A DNA stretch of 64,000 bases from Chryseobacterium sp. OSA05B (lineage in GTDB: Bacteria > Bacteroidota > Bacteroidia > Flavobacteriales > Weeksellaceae): the NCBI RefSeq assembly GCF_019970065.1, contig NZ_JAHXYH010000002.1, positions 930,001 to 994,000 of the forward strand, written 5' to 3'. Below, one piece after another: positions 33,463-42,447 of this stretch. The position numbers and the translations under genes were made by a program. The stretch's first letter is position 1; the number at the start of each line of letters is the position of its first letter. The notes below the pieces were generated by a model that saw nothing but the letters and a program-made list of their open reading frames with translations, was not told the origin of the DNA and ran no database searches.

Positions 33463-33867
33463 CTTCCAGTGCTTTTCAATCAGCTTCATCAGAAAATCCG
33501 GACACCTGATGACCTTATTCGTTTTCGCGTCTAAAAAGAAGAGGGTAGTGGAGGCTTCTGTGATTTTCACCTGCTCCTCATTGAAAATTTCATACTCAAA
33601 TTCGATTCTTACTCCCGGTATTTTTTTAATATAAGTGTGAATTTCTAATTTTTGATCATACAGCGCCGGGCGGAGATATTTAATTTTATAGTCCGAAACG
33701 GGGAGCCAAATTCCTTGGTTTTCAATTTCATCGTATGCCATTCCTATGTTTCTGAACAGTTCAACTCTGCCAATCTCGAAGTACTGTGCATAGTTCCCGT
33801 AGTATACATATTTCATGGGGTCTGTTTCTCCGTAACGTACTCGTATTGAGTGTGTTGTGTGTATCAT
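33457..33867 (-). CDS. Acyl-CoA thioesterase (YbgC/FadM-type hotdog)
   Basis: A 136-residue hotdog protein. RVRYGETDPMKYVYYGNYAQYFEIGRVELFR at about 9-39 carries the YGNY and catalytic Asp region of 4-hydroxybenzoyl-CoA thioesterase relatives. Probably hydrolyses short or aryl acyl-CoA. Its last codons are embedded in heptad copy E. It is divergent from dnaA, a common neighbourhood in this group. Confidence 0.9.
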   Translation of the reverse strand: MIHTTHSIRVRYGETDPMKYVYYGNYAQYFEIGRVELFRNIGMAYDEIENQGIWLPVSDYKIKYLRPALYDQKLEIHTYIKKIPGVRIEFEYEIFNEEQVKITEASTTLFFLDAKTNKVIRCPDFLMKLIEKHWKE

Positions 33868-34003
33868 TTTTGGTCGTTATTTATGCATACAAATATATTT
33901 TTAAATAATCAATACCTGCAATATTTTTTTTTGAAAAGAAAAAATTGGACCTTTGTCTTCCTTCTACAAAAAGTACTAACAACGAACTAATCGGGGCATA
34001 AAT

Positions 34004-35458
34004 ATGGATGAAAATTTAATGATGATATGGCAGAAGTGCCTTCAGTTCATGCGGGATAATTTGAACGCAGCTGAAGACAATTCTGATCTAAAGAAGCTTG
34101 AAAAATCCTTCGACATGCTATTCGATAAGGTACAGCCACTTTCGTTGGTTGCCAATAACCTTACGCTTATAGTGCCGAGCGATTTTTACAAGGAATATAT
34201 TGAGGATAATTACCTATCCCTGCTTTCTGCTGCCCTGAAGAAAAATCTTGGAAAAGGAGTTAAATTGTGGTACTCTGTCATGGAAAACAGGCCTGCCGGA
34301 GAGGAAAAGCCAATGACTATGAATATGAAGGGGAAAAGCGTTCCCACACCAAAAATGCAGGAAACGATGCCACAAGGATTCTCTGCCAATATTGTTAATC
34401 CTTTTGTAGTTCCGGGAATAAGAAAAGTAAATATAGATTCGAACCTGAAGTCTGACTATTCTTTCGATAATTATATAGAGGGAGAAAGTAATAAATTTGC
34501 TGCTACCGTAGCCAGATCTATTGCTAAAAGACCGGGAGCAACCGCTTTCAACCCATTATTCCTTCACGGAGGATACGGAGTTGGAAAGACCCACTTGGGA
34601 CAGGCTGTAGGCCTTGAGGTAAAAAGCCAGTTTCCTGATAAAGTAGTTCTTTATCTGTCTTCTGAGAAATTCATCCAGCAGTTTATTTCTGCTGCGAAAG
34701 CCCATAAGCAGACTGAGTTTGCAAACTTCTACCAGATGGTGGATGTTTTGATCATTGATGATATTCAGTTCCTGTCCGGTAAATCTGCGACACAGGACAG
34801 TTTCTTCCACATATTTGATCATTTACACCAGAATGGAAAGCAGATCATCCTTACCTCTGATAAGGCGCCTGCTGACATTATGGATATTCAGGAAAGAATT
34901 GTTTCCCGTTTCAAATGGGGACTTTCTGCCGAAATCAAATCTCCGGATCTTTCTACAAGAAGACAGATCATCGTAGATAAATTAAGCAGAGACGGAATCG
35001 TTCTTCCAGGAGATATGCTTGATTTCCTTGCTGCAGAAGCTAAGACGAATGTAAGAGAGCTTATCGGAGTCATCAACTCTGTGATCGCTTATTCTACGGT
35101 GTATAAAACAGATTTAAGTCTTGAATTGCTGAAAGATACCATCAATAAGATCGCAGCCAACCAGAAAAAAGTTATCAACATTCCTTACATTCAGGAGGTG
35201 GTGTGCGACTATTTTGGAATTAAAAAAGAACAGCTTCTTTCCAAGACCAGAAAGAGAGAAATCGCTCTTCCAAGACAATTGGCGATGTATTTCTCAAAAG
35301 AGCTGACAAATGCTACCTTTACAAAGATCGGTGAAGAAATGGGCGGAAAGGACCACTCTACGGTGATGTACGCTTGCGATACCATCAAAGATGTATCAAA
35401 AATCGATAAAGAGGTGAAAAAGTACGTTAAAGATCTGGCTGAAAGAATCAAAAAATAG
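34004..35458 (+). CDS. dnaA: Chromosomal replication initiator DnaA
   Basis: A 484-residue initiator. Domain I at 1-90 contains VQPLSLVANNLTLIVPSDFYKEYIED; domain III has Walker A GGYGVGKTHLGQ near 188-199, Walker B VLIIDDIQFLSGK near 247-259 and the sensor region ERIVSRFKWGL; domain IV ends with KTRKREIALPRQLAMYFSKELTNATFTKIGEEMGGKDHSTVMYAC, the DNA-binding signature. I saw no clear cluster of TTATCCACA-type boxes in the 136-bp upstream gap, so an origin is not called here. Confidence 0.96.
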   Translation: MDENLMMIWQKCLQFMRDNLNAAEDNSDLKKLEKSFDMLFDKVQPLSLVANNLTLIVPSDFYKEYIEDNYLSLLSAALKKNLGKGVKLWYSVMENRPAGEEKPMTMNMKGKSVPTPKMQETMPQGFSANIVNPFVVPGIRKVNIDSNLKSDYSFDNYIEGESNKFAATVARSIAKRPGATAFNPLFLHGGYGVGKTHLGQAVGLEVKSQFPDKVVLYLSSEKFIQQFISAAKAHKQTEFANFYQMVDVLIIDDIQFLSGKSATQDSFFHIFDHLHQNGKQIILTSDKAPADIMDIQERIVSRFKWGLSAEIKSPDLSTRRQIIVDKLSRDGIVLPGDMLDFLAAEAKTNVRELIGVINSVIAYSTVYKTDLSLELLKDTINKIAANQKKVINIPYIQEVVCDYFGIKKEQLLSKTRKREIALPRQLAMYFSKELTNATFTKIGEEMGGKDHSTVMYACDTIKDVSKIDKEVKKYVKDLAERIKK

Positions 35459-35584
35459 AAAATAATTTAATCTGAATAAATTGAAATGGAGAATAGTTTT
35501 ATTCTTCATTTTTTATTTAGTTTTGCTTCTGCTGAACTGTGGCGAAATCTTTAAATTCTTTAATCTTTCAAATAAAAAAAATAT

Positions 35585-36034
35585 ATGAAAATACTGATGG
35601 TCTGTCTCGGAAATATCTGCAGAAGTCCTTTAGCAGAGGGAATTATGAAGGCAAAAGTCCCCGAGAACTTTTTTGTAGACTCAGCAGGAACAATCTCCAT
35701 GCATGAAGGAAAACATCCCGACAAAAGAGCGATAAAGACTGCGGCCCATCATAATATTGATATATCCACCCAGAAATCCAGACCGATTACCAAAGCAGAT
35801 TTTGATACTTTTGATAAGATCTACTGCATGGACATTGATGTATACGAAGATGTGATCTCAAAGACCAGGAATGAAGAGCAGCGTCAGAAAGTTTCCTTAT
35901 TCCTTGAAGCTGCAGGCGATCATAAAAATGCTGAAGTTCCGGATCCGTATTGGGGAGATATGAAAGATTTTGAAGAGGTTTTTCAGCTGTTGGACAGGGG
36001 CTGTGAAGTTATTAAGAAACAAATCCTGGCTTAA
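35585..36034 (+). CDS. Low-molecular-weight protein tyrosine phosphatase
   Basis: A 149-residue cytoplasmic phosphatase. The P-loop VCLGNICRSPLAEG lies at about 6-19 (C-x5-R-S), with the DPYWGDMKDFEEVF general-acid segment near 119-132. Acts on phosphotyrosine or low-molecular substrates. dnaA-phosphatase-methylase order is common in Flavobacteriia. Confidence 0.93.
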   Translation: MKILMVCLGNICRSPLAEGIMKAKVPENFFVDSAGTISMHEGKHPDKRAIKTAAHHNIDISTQKSRPITKADFDTFDKIYCMDIDVYEDVISKTRNEEQRQKVSLFLEAAGDHKNAEVPDPYWGDMKDFEEVFQLLDRGCEVIKKQILA

Positions 36035-36082
36035 ATGGATCTGCTTTGGCCAGCGGTATTTTTACACGGAAAAAGAAATTCT

Positions 36083-36090
36083 TACCTTTG
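36083..36090 (+). promoter_or_regulatory. -7 box upstream of the RsmI-like gene
   Basis: TACCTTTG lies 105 nt upstream of the ATG at 36196 and supports the shorter start. Confidence 0.5.
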
Positions 36091-36195
36091 TTAAAATAAA
36101 CAATGAATGGAAAATTTCAGCCGTAACATTTTCCATTGAACTCGCTCATTATTTCAAACAACCTTCTTTACAAGAAAGAACTAAAAAACAATAAA

Positions 36196-36894
36196 ATGCT
36201 TTTTTTACTCCCAGCTTATTTATCCGAGAATACCTCTATCACTCATTTTTCACCTGTTCTGAAAGAGTACATCATGCAGACGGATTACTTCTTTGTAGAA
36301 AACGAAAAAACAGCCAGAAAAGTGGTTAAATTCTTTGCTCCCGAAAAGAAGCAGTCGGATTTGAAGCTGTTTCTGCTGGACAAATACACGGAAAATGCTG
36401 ATATCAAAGAAGCTCAGAACCTGATGCTGCAGGGGCAGGACTTCGGACTCCTTTCCGAGGCGGGTCTTCCATGCATCGCAGATCCCGGAAACCTGATTGT
36501 GAAATGGTGTCATGAGAAAAATATCAGAGTGATCCCGATTTCGGGGCCTTCATCTATTATTTTAGCTTTAATTTCCAGTGGATTCAATGGTCAGGAATTT
36601 ACCTTTCATGGATACCTTCCGATAGATAAAAGTGAGAAGAAAAAGCAGATTCAACGTTTGGAAAGCCTGGTGCAGCAAACCGGATATTCTCAGATATTTA
36701 TGGAAACGCCATACAGGAATAATCCGTTATTTGAGGATCTGACTAAATTCTTATCTCCGAACACCAAGCTCTGTATTGCTGCGAATATCAACGATTCTGA
36801 GCATGAATTTATCCAGACAAAAACCATCAATGACTGGAAAAAAGCCAAGCCGGAACTTCATAAAATTCCTGCTGTCTTTGTCCTGGGAAAATAA
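36196..36894 (+). CDS. SAM-dependent methyltransferase, RsmI/tetrapyrrole methylase family
   Basis: About 232 residues starting at the ATG at 36196 (MLFLLPAYLSEN); an in-frame ATG at 36136 would add 20 unlikely residues. The fold markers are LLSEAGLPCIADPGNLIVKWCHEKNIRVIPISGPSS near 88-123 and the later FMETPYRNNPLFEDL. Relatives 2'-O-methylate C1402 of 16S rRNA, though this lineage diverges at the N-terminus. Confidence 0.88.
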   Translation: MLFLLPAYLSENTSITHFSPVLKEYIMQTDYFFVENEKTARKVVKFFAPEKKQSDLKLFLLDKYTENADIKEAQNLMLQGQDFGLLSEAGLPCIADPGNLIVKWCHEKNIRVIPISGPSSIILALISSGFNGQEFTFHGYLPIDKSEKKKQIQRLESLVQQTGYSQIFMETPYRNNPLFEDLTKFLSPNTKLCIAANINDSEHEFIQTKTINDWKKAKPELHKIPAVFVLGK

Positions 36895-37398
36895 AAAGGT
36901 AACAAGATAAATCCTACTGGATTCTTTCGCATTTACATTCATCAATTCATCTCTTAACACTGATTAACACTAGAAAAAGTGACGACGATCGGTGGTTTTG
37001 TTGTGCTTAAATTTGAATATAATTCTTTTGATATCTTTAAGTGGAATAATTTATTAACATAATTAGTTTATGTTGATTAATATTAATCATAATTATGTTT
37101 ATTTAGGTTAATTTTTAATTAAATGCATTAATTGTAATGTGTTTTTTTAAATTTGAGTAATACTTAACGAATTCTGTTTACAGTGATTAAATAGCTAATC
37201 TCAGAACTTCTACTATTTTTAATTTGTAAACTCTGATAACAAATTCTTTAGGATGTTCAATGCTGCTTTTTGACCAGACAAAGGTTTGAAAATACTGGAT
37301 TTGTCCCGTTTTTATTAAAAACCCTGGTGATGACAAAATAGAGTCGAGCCTTTTCATCAGATTAGCTAAAATAATAAAACACCTTAAACAATTTAAAT
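36895..37398. other. Intergenic stretch without a gene
   Basis: A 504-bp AT-rich region, upstream of the LPMO gene. No small ORF with leader motif, structured RNA or heptad repeat was seen. It may carry regulatory sites for the LPMO. Confidence 0.5.
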
Positions 37399-39198
37399 AT
37401 GATTAAACTTAGAATTTTTTTTTCAGCACTATTATTATGTGCTCTGGCATTTTCTTCAGCACGTTTGTCAGCCCATGGATATGTAATGAGTCCGGCCTCA
37501 CGGGGCTATCAGGGAAGTCTGGATAAGGCTACATTAGGCTATACCGCAGCACTGGGAATATATGGCAGTGTAATTAATGAACCGGGATCTCTTGAAGCCA
37601 AAAAAGGATTTCCGGCACTCGGTCCGGCAGACGGAATGATTGCTTCTGCCAATGGAAGTATAGGAGGGAATACCATTCTTGATATTCAGACTGCTGACCG
37701 ATGGAAGAAAACCAATATCACAACCGGCGTGAATACCTTCATCTGGAAGTATCTCGCTTATCACGCCACAGCAAAATGGCATTATTATATGACGAAACCG
37801 GGCTGGAATCCCAATCAGCCGCTTTCACGTCAGAACCTTGAACTGATAGGAGAAGTGGTTCATAATGGTACACCACCACAGGATAATACGCCGCATCATA
37901 TTACCATTCCGGCTAACCGTCAGGGATATCATGTTATCCTTGCCGTTTGGGATGTTGCAGATACAGCGAATGCATTTTATAATGTAATCGACGTGAATGT
38001 ACAGTCTACGGTAACGCCTACCCAGCCGGCTACCCCAACGGGATTGGCTAAAATAAGCGTAACGAGCTCTTCTATAAAAATAGGTTGGGCGCCTCAGGGA
38101 GATGCTGCATCTTATACGGTTTTTCGTAACGGACAGGCCGTACAGACTTTAAACGTTCCTGAATTTGAAGACCAGGGCTTATCTGCCAATACCAATTATA
38201 CTTACGAAGTACAGGCGAAAGGTTCTACAGGACTGACTTCACCGAAAAGTGCACCACTTATTATAAAGACGGATGACCAAAATACTCCTGAAAAGCCTGT
38301 CGCTCCCTCAAATCTCCATTCGATGGGCGTCACGGAAAACTCTGTTTCGATGATGTGGATGGCTTCAACGCATACATTGGGTATTAAAAATTATCAAATC
38401 TTTGAAAACGGAGCCAAGGTTGCAGAAACAACGCAAACCAGTTTCTTACGTACAGGTTTAACCCAAGATACTGAATATCGCTACACGATAAAGGCTGTTG
38501 CCCAAAACGACCAAATCTCGGATGCCAGTAATGAACTAAAAATCAGGACTAAAAATATAGAAGGCGGAAATGGACAAGTGTATTGCGGAGCACAGCAATA
38601 TAACCCGGCTCATGCGTATCCAACAGCCCAGACAAGTGTATTCTATGCCTGTAAAATCTGGAAAAACAAATGGTATGCTAATCCTAATGAACTTCCGGGA
38701 AGCAATATGGTTTGGGAGGAAATCAGCGCATGTACTGAAGGTCCGAATTGTCAGACTAGCGGTCCTATTACCTATTGCGGATCGCAGCCATATAATCAGG
38801 CAAAGGCTTATTCGACTGCCGGTACAAAAGTATTTTATGCCTGCAAAATCTGGGAAAACAAATGGTATGCTAATCCGGGAGAAGCACCGGGAAGCAATGC
38901 GGTCTGGAAAGTGATAAGCAATTGCAGTGAAGGCCCGGAATGTAAAGCTGCAGGCCGAAATAATCAGGAAGAGGGTCTTTCAGTAATTGTATCGGATAAC
39001 CTGATCAATTTTGCACCGGAAACTTATTACGGAAAAATCAGTGAAGTGAAGGTGTTTAATGCCCAGGGTCTTCAGATGCTTTCTTCAGTAAATGTCTCAA
39101 AGAACAGCCTGAACATCAGTACTCTTCAACCGGGAATTTATTTTGTGAAAATTCAATACAAAGATGGTGGAAGCATCACTAAAACGATTAAAAAGTAA
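37399..39198 (+). CDS. Secreted AA10 lytic polysaccharide monooxygenase with FnIII and chitin-binding modules and a T9SS tail
   Basis: A 599-residue exported enzyme. Signal peptide 1-25 is followed by His26 (HGYVMSPASRGY), the copper-brace N-terminal histidine. The second copper histidine is H122 (AYHATAKW), and the axial phenylalanine lies in DTANAFYNVIDV near 203-213. Two fibronectin type III domains cover about 215-300 and 305-395. Two CBM5/12-like chitin-binding modules (YCGAQQYNPAHAY and YCGSQPYNQAKAY starts) cover about 405-460 and 465-520. The last ~75 residues are a type A T9SS sorting domain (NAQGLQM..., LQPGIYFVKIQ). It should oxidatively cleave crystalline chitin outside the cell. 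Confidence 0.93.
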   Translation: MIKLRIFFSALLLCALAFSSARLSAHGYVMSPASRGYQGSLDKATLGYTAALGIYGSVINEPGSLEAKKGFPALGPADGMIASANGSIGGNTILDIQTADRWKKTNITTGVNTFIWKYLAYHATAKWHYYMTKPGWNPNQPLSRQNLELIGEVVHNGTPPQDNTPHHITIPANRQGYHVILAVWDVADTANAFYNVIDVNVQSTVTPTQPATPTGLAKISVTSSSIKIGWAPQGDAASYTVFRNGQAVQTLNVPEFEDQGLSANTNYTYEVQAKGSTGLTSPKSAPLIIKTDDQNTPEKPVAPSNLHSMGVTENSVSMMWMASTHTLGIKNYQIFENGAKVAETTQTSFLRTGLTQDTEYRYTIKAVAQNDQISDASNELKIRTKNIEGGNGQVYCGAQQYNPAHAYPTAQTSVFYACKIWKNKWYANPNELPGSNMVWEEISACTEGPNCQTSGPITYCGSQPYNQAKAYSTAGTKVFYACKIWENKWYANPGEAPGSNAVWKVISNCSEGPECKAAGRNNQEEGLSVIVSDNLINFAPETYYGKISEVKVFNAQGLQMLSSVNVSKNSLNISTLQPGIYFVKIQYKDGGSITKTIKK

Positions 39199-39226
39199 TT
39201 CACGAGAGATAATACATCACCAATAG

Positions 39227-39257
39227 AAGCCGCCGTCTTCATCGTAAGGCGGCTTTT
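39227..39257 (+). terminator. Terminator after the LPMO gene
   Basis: AAGCCGCC/GGCGGCTT stem with a T-rich end, 28 nt after the stop. Confidence 0.87.
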
Positions 39258-39392
39258 GTATTAGAGGCTTTTATAGAGAAAATAAATAGGTGTGAAAAAT
39301 CCTTTTGATATCTTTTTCAACATTTAACAGCCCTTAACATCCGCTTTGCACCATTCTTGTTTTATACAGGATATAACACAAAAAAATAAATT

Positions 39393-39770
39393 ATGTCAGA
39401 CAAAAAATTAGCAGGACTTTGGATCGATACGGAAAAGGCAGTTGTAGTAAAAAACCACGATGCTCAGAATGCATTCAAGTTTTTCCTTTGCAGCCCGGTA
39501 AAAGCGGAAATACAGCATGGAAACTCCAGTGAGAATGCAGCGAATAATGCCGAACGTACCAACAGAGTCAAGTTTTTTAAAGAAGTGGAACATCTTCTGA
39601 CCAATTCCCAGGAAGTCTACATTACAGGCCCGGGAACCATTCAGGAAGAGCTGAAAAATTATCTTCATGATACAGCTCAATTTAAAAACCTTACGATAAC
39701 ATTAGATACGGCGCAGAAAATGTCAGACGAGCAGGTGCTCGAGACGGTGAAAGATTATTTCAATGCTTAA
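39393..39770 (+). CDS. Conserved hypothetical protein, possible release-factor-like (baeRF-type) fold
   Basis: A 125-residue protein. LAGLWIDTEKAVVVKN at the start and the later RTNRVKFFKEVEHLL...EVYITGPGTIQEELKNYL pattern resemble short proteins related to the eRF1-like bacterial baeRF group. This is a pattern impression and low confidence. No signal peptide. It stands alone between two terminators. Confidence 0.7.
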   Translation: MSDKKLAGLWIDTEKAVVVKNHDAQNAFKFFLCSPVKAEIQHGNSSENAANNAERTNRVKFFKEVEHLLTNSQEVYITGPGTIQEELKNYLHDTAQFKNLTITLDTAQKMSDEQVLETVKDYFNA

Positions 39771-39791
39771 GTCATTGATAGTGCAGTAAAA

Positions 39792-39822
39792 ATCCGGATA
39801 TCACTGATATCCGGATTTTTAT
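39792..39822 (+). terminator. Terminator after the 39393 gene
   Basis: AAATCCGGATATCA/TGATATCCGGATTT near-perfect palindrome followed by T residues. Confidence 0.88.
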
Positions 39823-40287
39823 TTTATGTATGAAAATTACTTTTGTCATTTAATCTGAGTCTGGGATAAGACAATTAAGGGATCGATTAGAAAAGATTGT
39901 TTATAATGATGTCTCTCGCAGATTTCTCAGATGATACAGATTTTCATTTCAGATTTTTAAAACATTAAGATCAATGAAGGATGTAAGATTGGTTAAGAAA
40001 AAATCAAATGATTTTTTAAGCCGTACGTCATAAAGCGAATCTAAAACTTAATGTTCTTAAAAGCTTAACAGAACCTTAATGGTTTGAATTTTTTCTATCT
40101 CAGATGATACAGCTATCGCAAATTAGCAAAAAATCTGTATCTGTTCACTTCACCAGAATCAATGCAATTGATTCCATCTTTGCTTACATTTATAAGTGCG
40201 TTAGAAAAATTAATCTTATTTGCTTCACAAGTTTTGCAATTGATCTCAAATCCCGAAACCACGAACCTCGCATCCCGAAACCTCAGA
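39823..40287. repeat. Intergenic stretch with a direct repeat and a heptad fragment (copy F)
   Basis: No gene seen. TCTCAGATGATACAG occurs twice exactly (39925-39939 and 40098-40112). At about 40240-40300 heptad-type words appear (ATCCCGA, AACCTCG) with one slip, running into the stop codon of the DUF4349 gene at 40288. Confidence 0.65.
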
Positions 40288-41190
40288 CTATTTTGCTCTT
40301 CCGGCTCTCCACTTTCTCCACAGATAAATAATGATCGGGATGAGTAATAAGAATGGCCAGAATGAAATAATTCCCAACAGAAAACTTACAAAGCTGTTCC
40401 AGCCTTCCGCTACAGAATCTCCGAAACGGCTTCCAAAACCAATTTTTGAGGTGGCAGAGGTTCTTACTTTTTCTTTGTATAAACTCAGATTGAGGGTACT
40501 GTAATTCACCCGGTCGTCAATGAAGCGAAGCCTGCCTTCCGCAACGTCTATTTCGTCTTCAAGTTCACGGATTTTCTCCTGGATTTCAATCATATCTTTC
40601 GTGGTAGAAGCACTTCTGAGCATGTCACGGTACTTTTCCAGATAGATCCTTTTATTGGCTAGTTTGATGGAGACATCAGTATATTCTTCAGTGACATCAT
40701 CAGACGAAATATTTTTGGATAAAACTGAGCCTACTCCATCTGAAAAGGAGTTGATCAGCGCATCAAAATTTTTGTGCGGGACACGGATCACAAGATCCAG
40801 ATTGTCATCAACATCCGTATTTTGAAACTGTTCCGTTTGAATGTAAGCATTATTTTTTTTCAGAATATCTGCCACCTGATTCTGGGCTTTTTTAATATCC
40901 CCAACCTGGATTCGCATATTTCCGTTCTTAATGACTTTTTTAGCGATAGTGTCAATCTTTTTATGAGTTGAGGAGGATTGTGCAGACTCATTTTCTTCCG
41001 GTAGTAGTTTTTCACTGATCGCATTTGGAGGAGCTACTTGTGGTGACTGAGAAGACTCTTCTTTATATTTAACGATGTCAATTGCTTTATCTGCTGATAC
41101 GGCTGGAGAGGAATTGGCAACGTCTAGTTCGGATTTCTTGCATCCGCTCATCAAAAGGAGTATACATAAAGGTAAAAATAATTTTCTCAT
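40288..41190 (-). CDS. DUF4349 domain lipoprotein
   Basis: A 300-residue predicted lipoprotein (lipobox LLMSGC, Cys17). After a low-complexity linker, residues ~85-260 carry KKVIKNGNMRIQVGDIKKAQNQVADILKKNNAYIQTEQF and a coiled coil (IEIQEKIRELEDEIDVAEGRLRFIDDRV), the DUF4349 pattern, then one C-terminal membrane helix (FLLGIISFWPFLLLIPIIIYLW). Envelope protein of unknown role. Its 3' end is formed by heptad-like DNA. Confidence 0.88.
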   Translation of the reverse strand: MRKLFLPLCILLLMSGCKKSELDVANSSPAVSADKAIDIVKYKEESSQSPQVAPPNAISEKLLPEENESAQSSSTHKKIDTIAKKVIKNGNMRIQVGDIKKAQNQVADILKKNNAYIQTEQFQNTDVDDNLDLVIRVPHKNFDALINSFSDGVGSVLSKNISSDDVTEEYTDVSIKLANKRIYLEKYRDMLRSASTTKDMIEIQEKIRELEDEIDVAEGRLRFIDDRVNYSTLNLSLYKEKVRTSATSKIGFGSRFGDSVAEGWNSFVSFLLGIISFWPFLLLIPIIIYLWRKWRAGRAK

Positions 41191-41340
41191 GAATATTTTT
41201 TAATAAACTTTATCAAAAATTATGCTTAAAACTTTATTTTATTTAAAGTTCGTATTGTTTTGTGAAAATATTTAGGATTTGTTTATTTTAATGAAGTTTA
41301 AATATCATTTGAAATCTAAATTATTTTCTATTTTTAAAGA

Positions 41341-42408
41341 ATGAAAAAAAGTCTTTTAGCATTCGTGTTTTCTCCATTCTTACTATATGCCCAGGAAGTT
41401 CCGAAACTTACCGATGAAATGGCAGCTAAACTACTGGAAAAACCACTTCACTGTATTAATCAGGAATATCCAAATAAAACAGCCCATATCATCAATAATG
41501 CCGGCGAGGTTGCTTTGACACCCAAAGACCTTCACCCGAGCTTCTATGGCTGTTTCGACTGGCACAGCTCCGTTCACGGACACTGGATGCTTGTGAGATT
41601 GCTGAAGACTAAACCTAATCTTGCCAATGCAAAAGACATTGAAAAAATTCTTGACAATTCGTTAAATAAAGAAAATCTACAGGTCGAAGCCGATTATTTT
41701 ACTAAATACCAACTTACATCCACGTTTGAAAGAACCTATGGCTGGGCTTGGCTGTTGAAGCTTGATGAAGAACTTACCACCTGGGATCATCCCAAAGCTA
41801 AGATCTGGCATCAGAATTTAAAACCATTAACAGATAAGATCCTACAGTCATGGAAAGCTTATCTTCCTAAACAAACCTATCCGAACAGAACCGGAGTTCA
41901 TCCGAATACCGCATTTGGGCTGGCTTTCGCTATCGATTGGGCAAAAGCTAATCATGACGTTGAATTTGAGAGCCAGCTCAAAGAAAAAGCAAAATATTTT
42001 TACGGTAAAGATCAGAAAACACCCGCTTATCTGGAACCGGACGGATCTGACTTCTTCTCGCCAAGTCTTGAAATTGCAGACCTTATGAGAAGGGTTTTAC
42101 CACAGAAAGAATTTGTCCTTTGGCTGAATAATTTTTATGAGAAAAGAAGCTTGGAGAATATTGAAAAAATCCCTGTGGTAAGTGATCTGAGCGATTATCA
42201 GACCGTTCACCTTGTCGGGCTTTCTTTTTCCAAAGCGTGGTGTATGAAAGGGATCTCAAAAGCGCTTCCTGACGGACATCCATTGAAAAAAGACTTTAAG
42301 AAAACAGCAGATGTATTTTTAGCTAATGGACTTCCTTTGCTGTTCCAGGGGAATTATGGCGGAGACCACTGGCTGGCGAGCTTTGCGGTTTATTCTCTGG
42401 AAGATTAA
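41341..42408 (+). CDS. DUF2891 domain protein, exported
   Basis: A 355-residue protein with a signal peptide (ending LLYAQ). The block DLHPSFYGCFDWHSSVHGHWMLVRLLK near 60-86 and the closing GNYGGDHWLASFAVY are hallmarks of DUF2891. The helical, His/Trp-rich pattern suggests an alpha/alpha toroid-like enzyme, but activity is unknown. It ends 40 nt before the AraC gene; whether they share a transcript is unclear because a -7 box lies between. Confidence 0.9.
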   Translation: MKKSLLAFVFSPFLLYAQEVPKLTDEMAAKLLEKPLHCINQEYPNKTAHIINNAGEVALTPKDLHPSFYGCFDWHSSVHGHWMLVRLLKTKPNLANAKDIEKILDNSLNKENLQVEADYFTKYQLTSTFERTYGWAWLLKLDEELTTWDHPKAKIWHQNLKPLTDKILQSWKAYLPKQTYPNRTGVHPNTAFGLAFAIDWAKANHDVEFESQLKEKAKYFYGKDQKTPAYLEPDGSDFFSPSLEIADLMRRVLPQKEFVLWLNNFYEKRSLENIEKIPVVSDLSDYQTVHLVGLSFSKAWCMKGISKALPDGHPLKKDFKKTADVFLANGLPLLFQGNYGGDHWLASFAVYSLED

Positions 42409-42435
42409 AAGGTTGTAAGCACAGAATATATTGGC

Positions 42436-42443
42436 TACATTTG
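42436..42443 (+). promoter_or_regulatory. -7 box of the araC-type gene
   Basis: TACATTTG ends only 4 nt before the ATG at 42448. The mRNA would start at or near the ATG, so it may be leaderless. Confidence 0.5.
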
Positions 42444-42447
42444 TGTT

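Noticed and set aside
33868..34003. Replication origin upstream of dnaA
   Set aside because: No clear DnaA-box cluster in this 136-bp gap. The origin may lie elsewhere; a GC-skew plot of the full chromosome would settle it.
39823..40287. Small gene(s) in the gap near 40.1-40.3 kb
   Set aside because: Two overlapping frames of 61-75 residues have no start context or family likeness and overlap repeat DNA.
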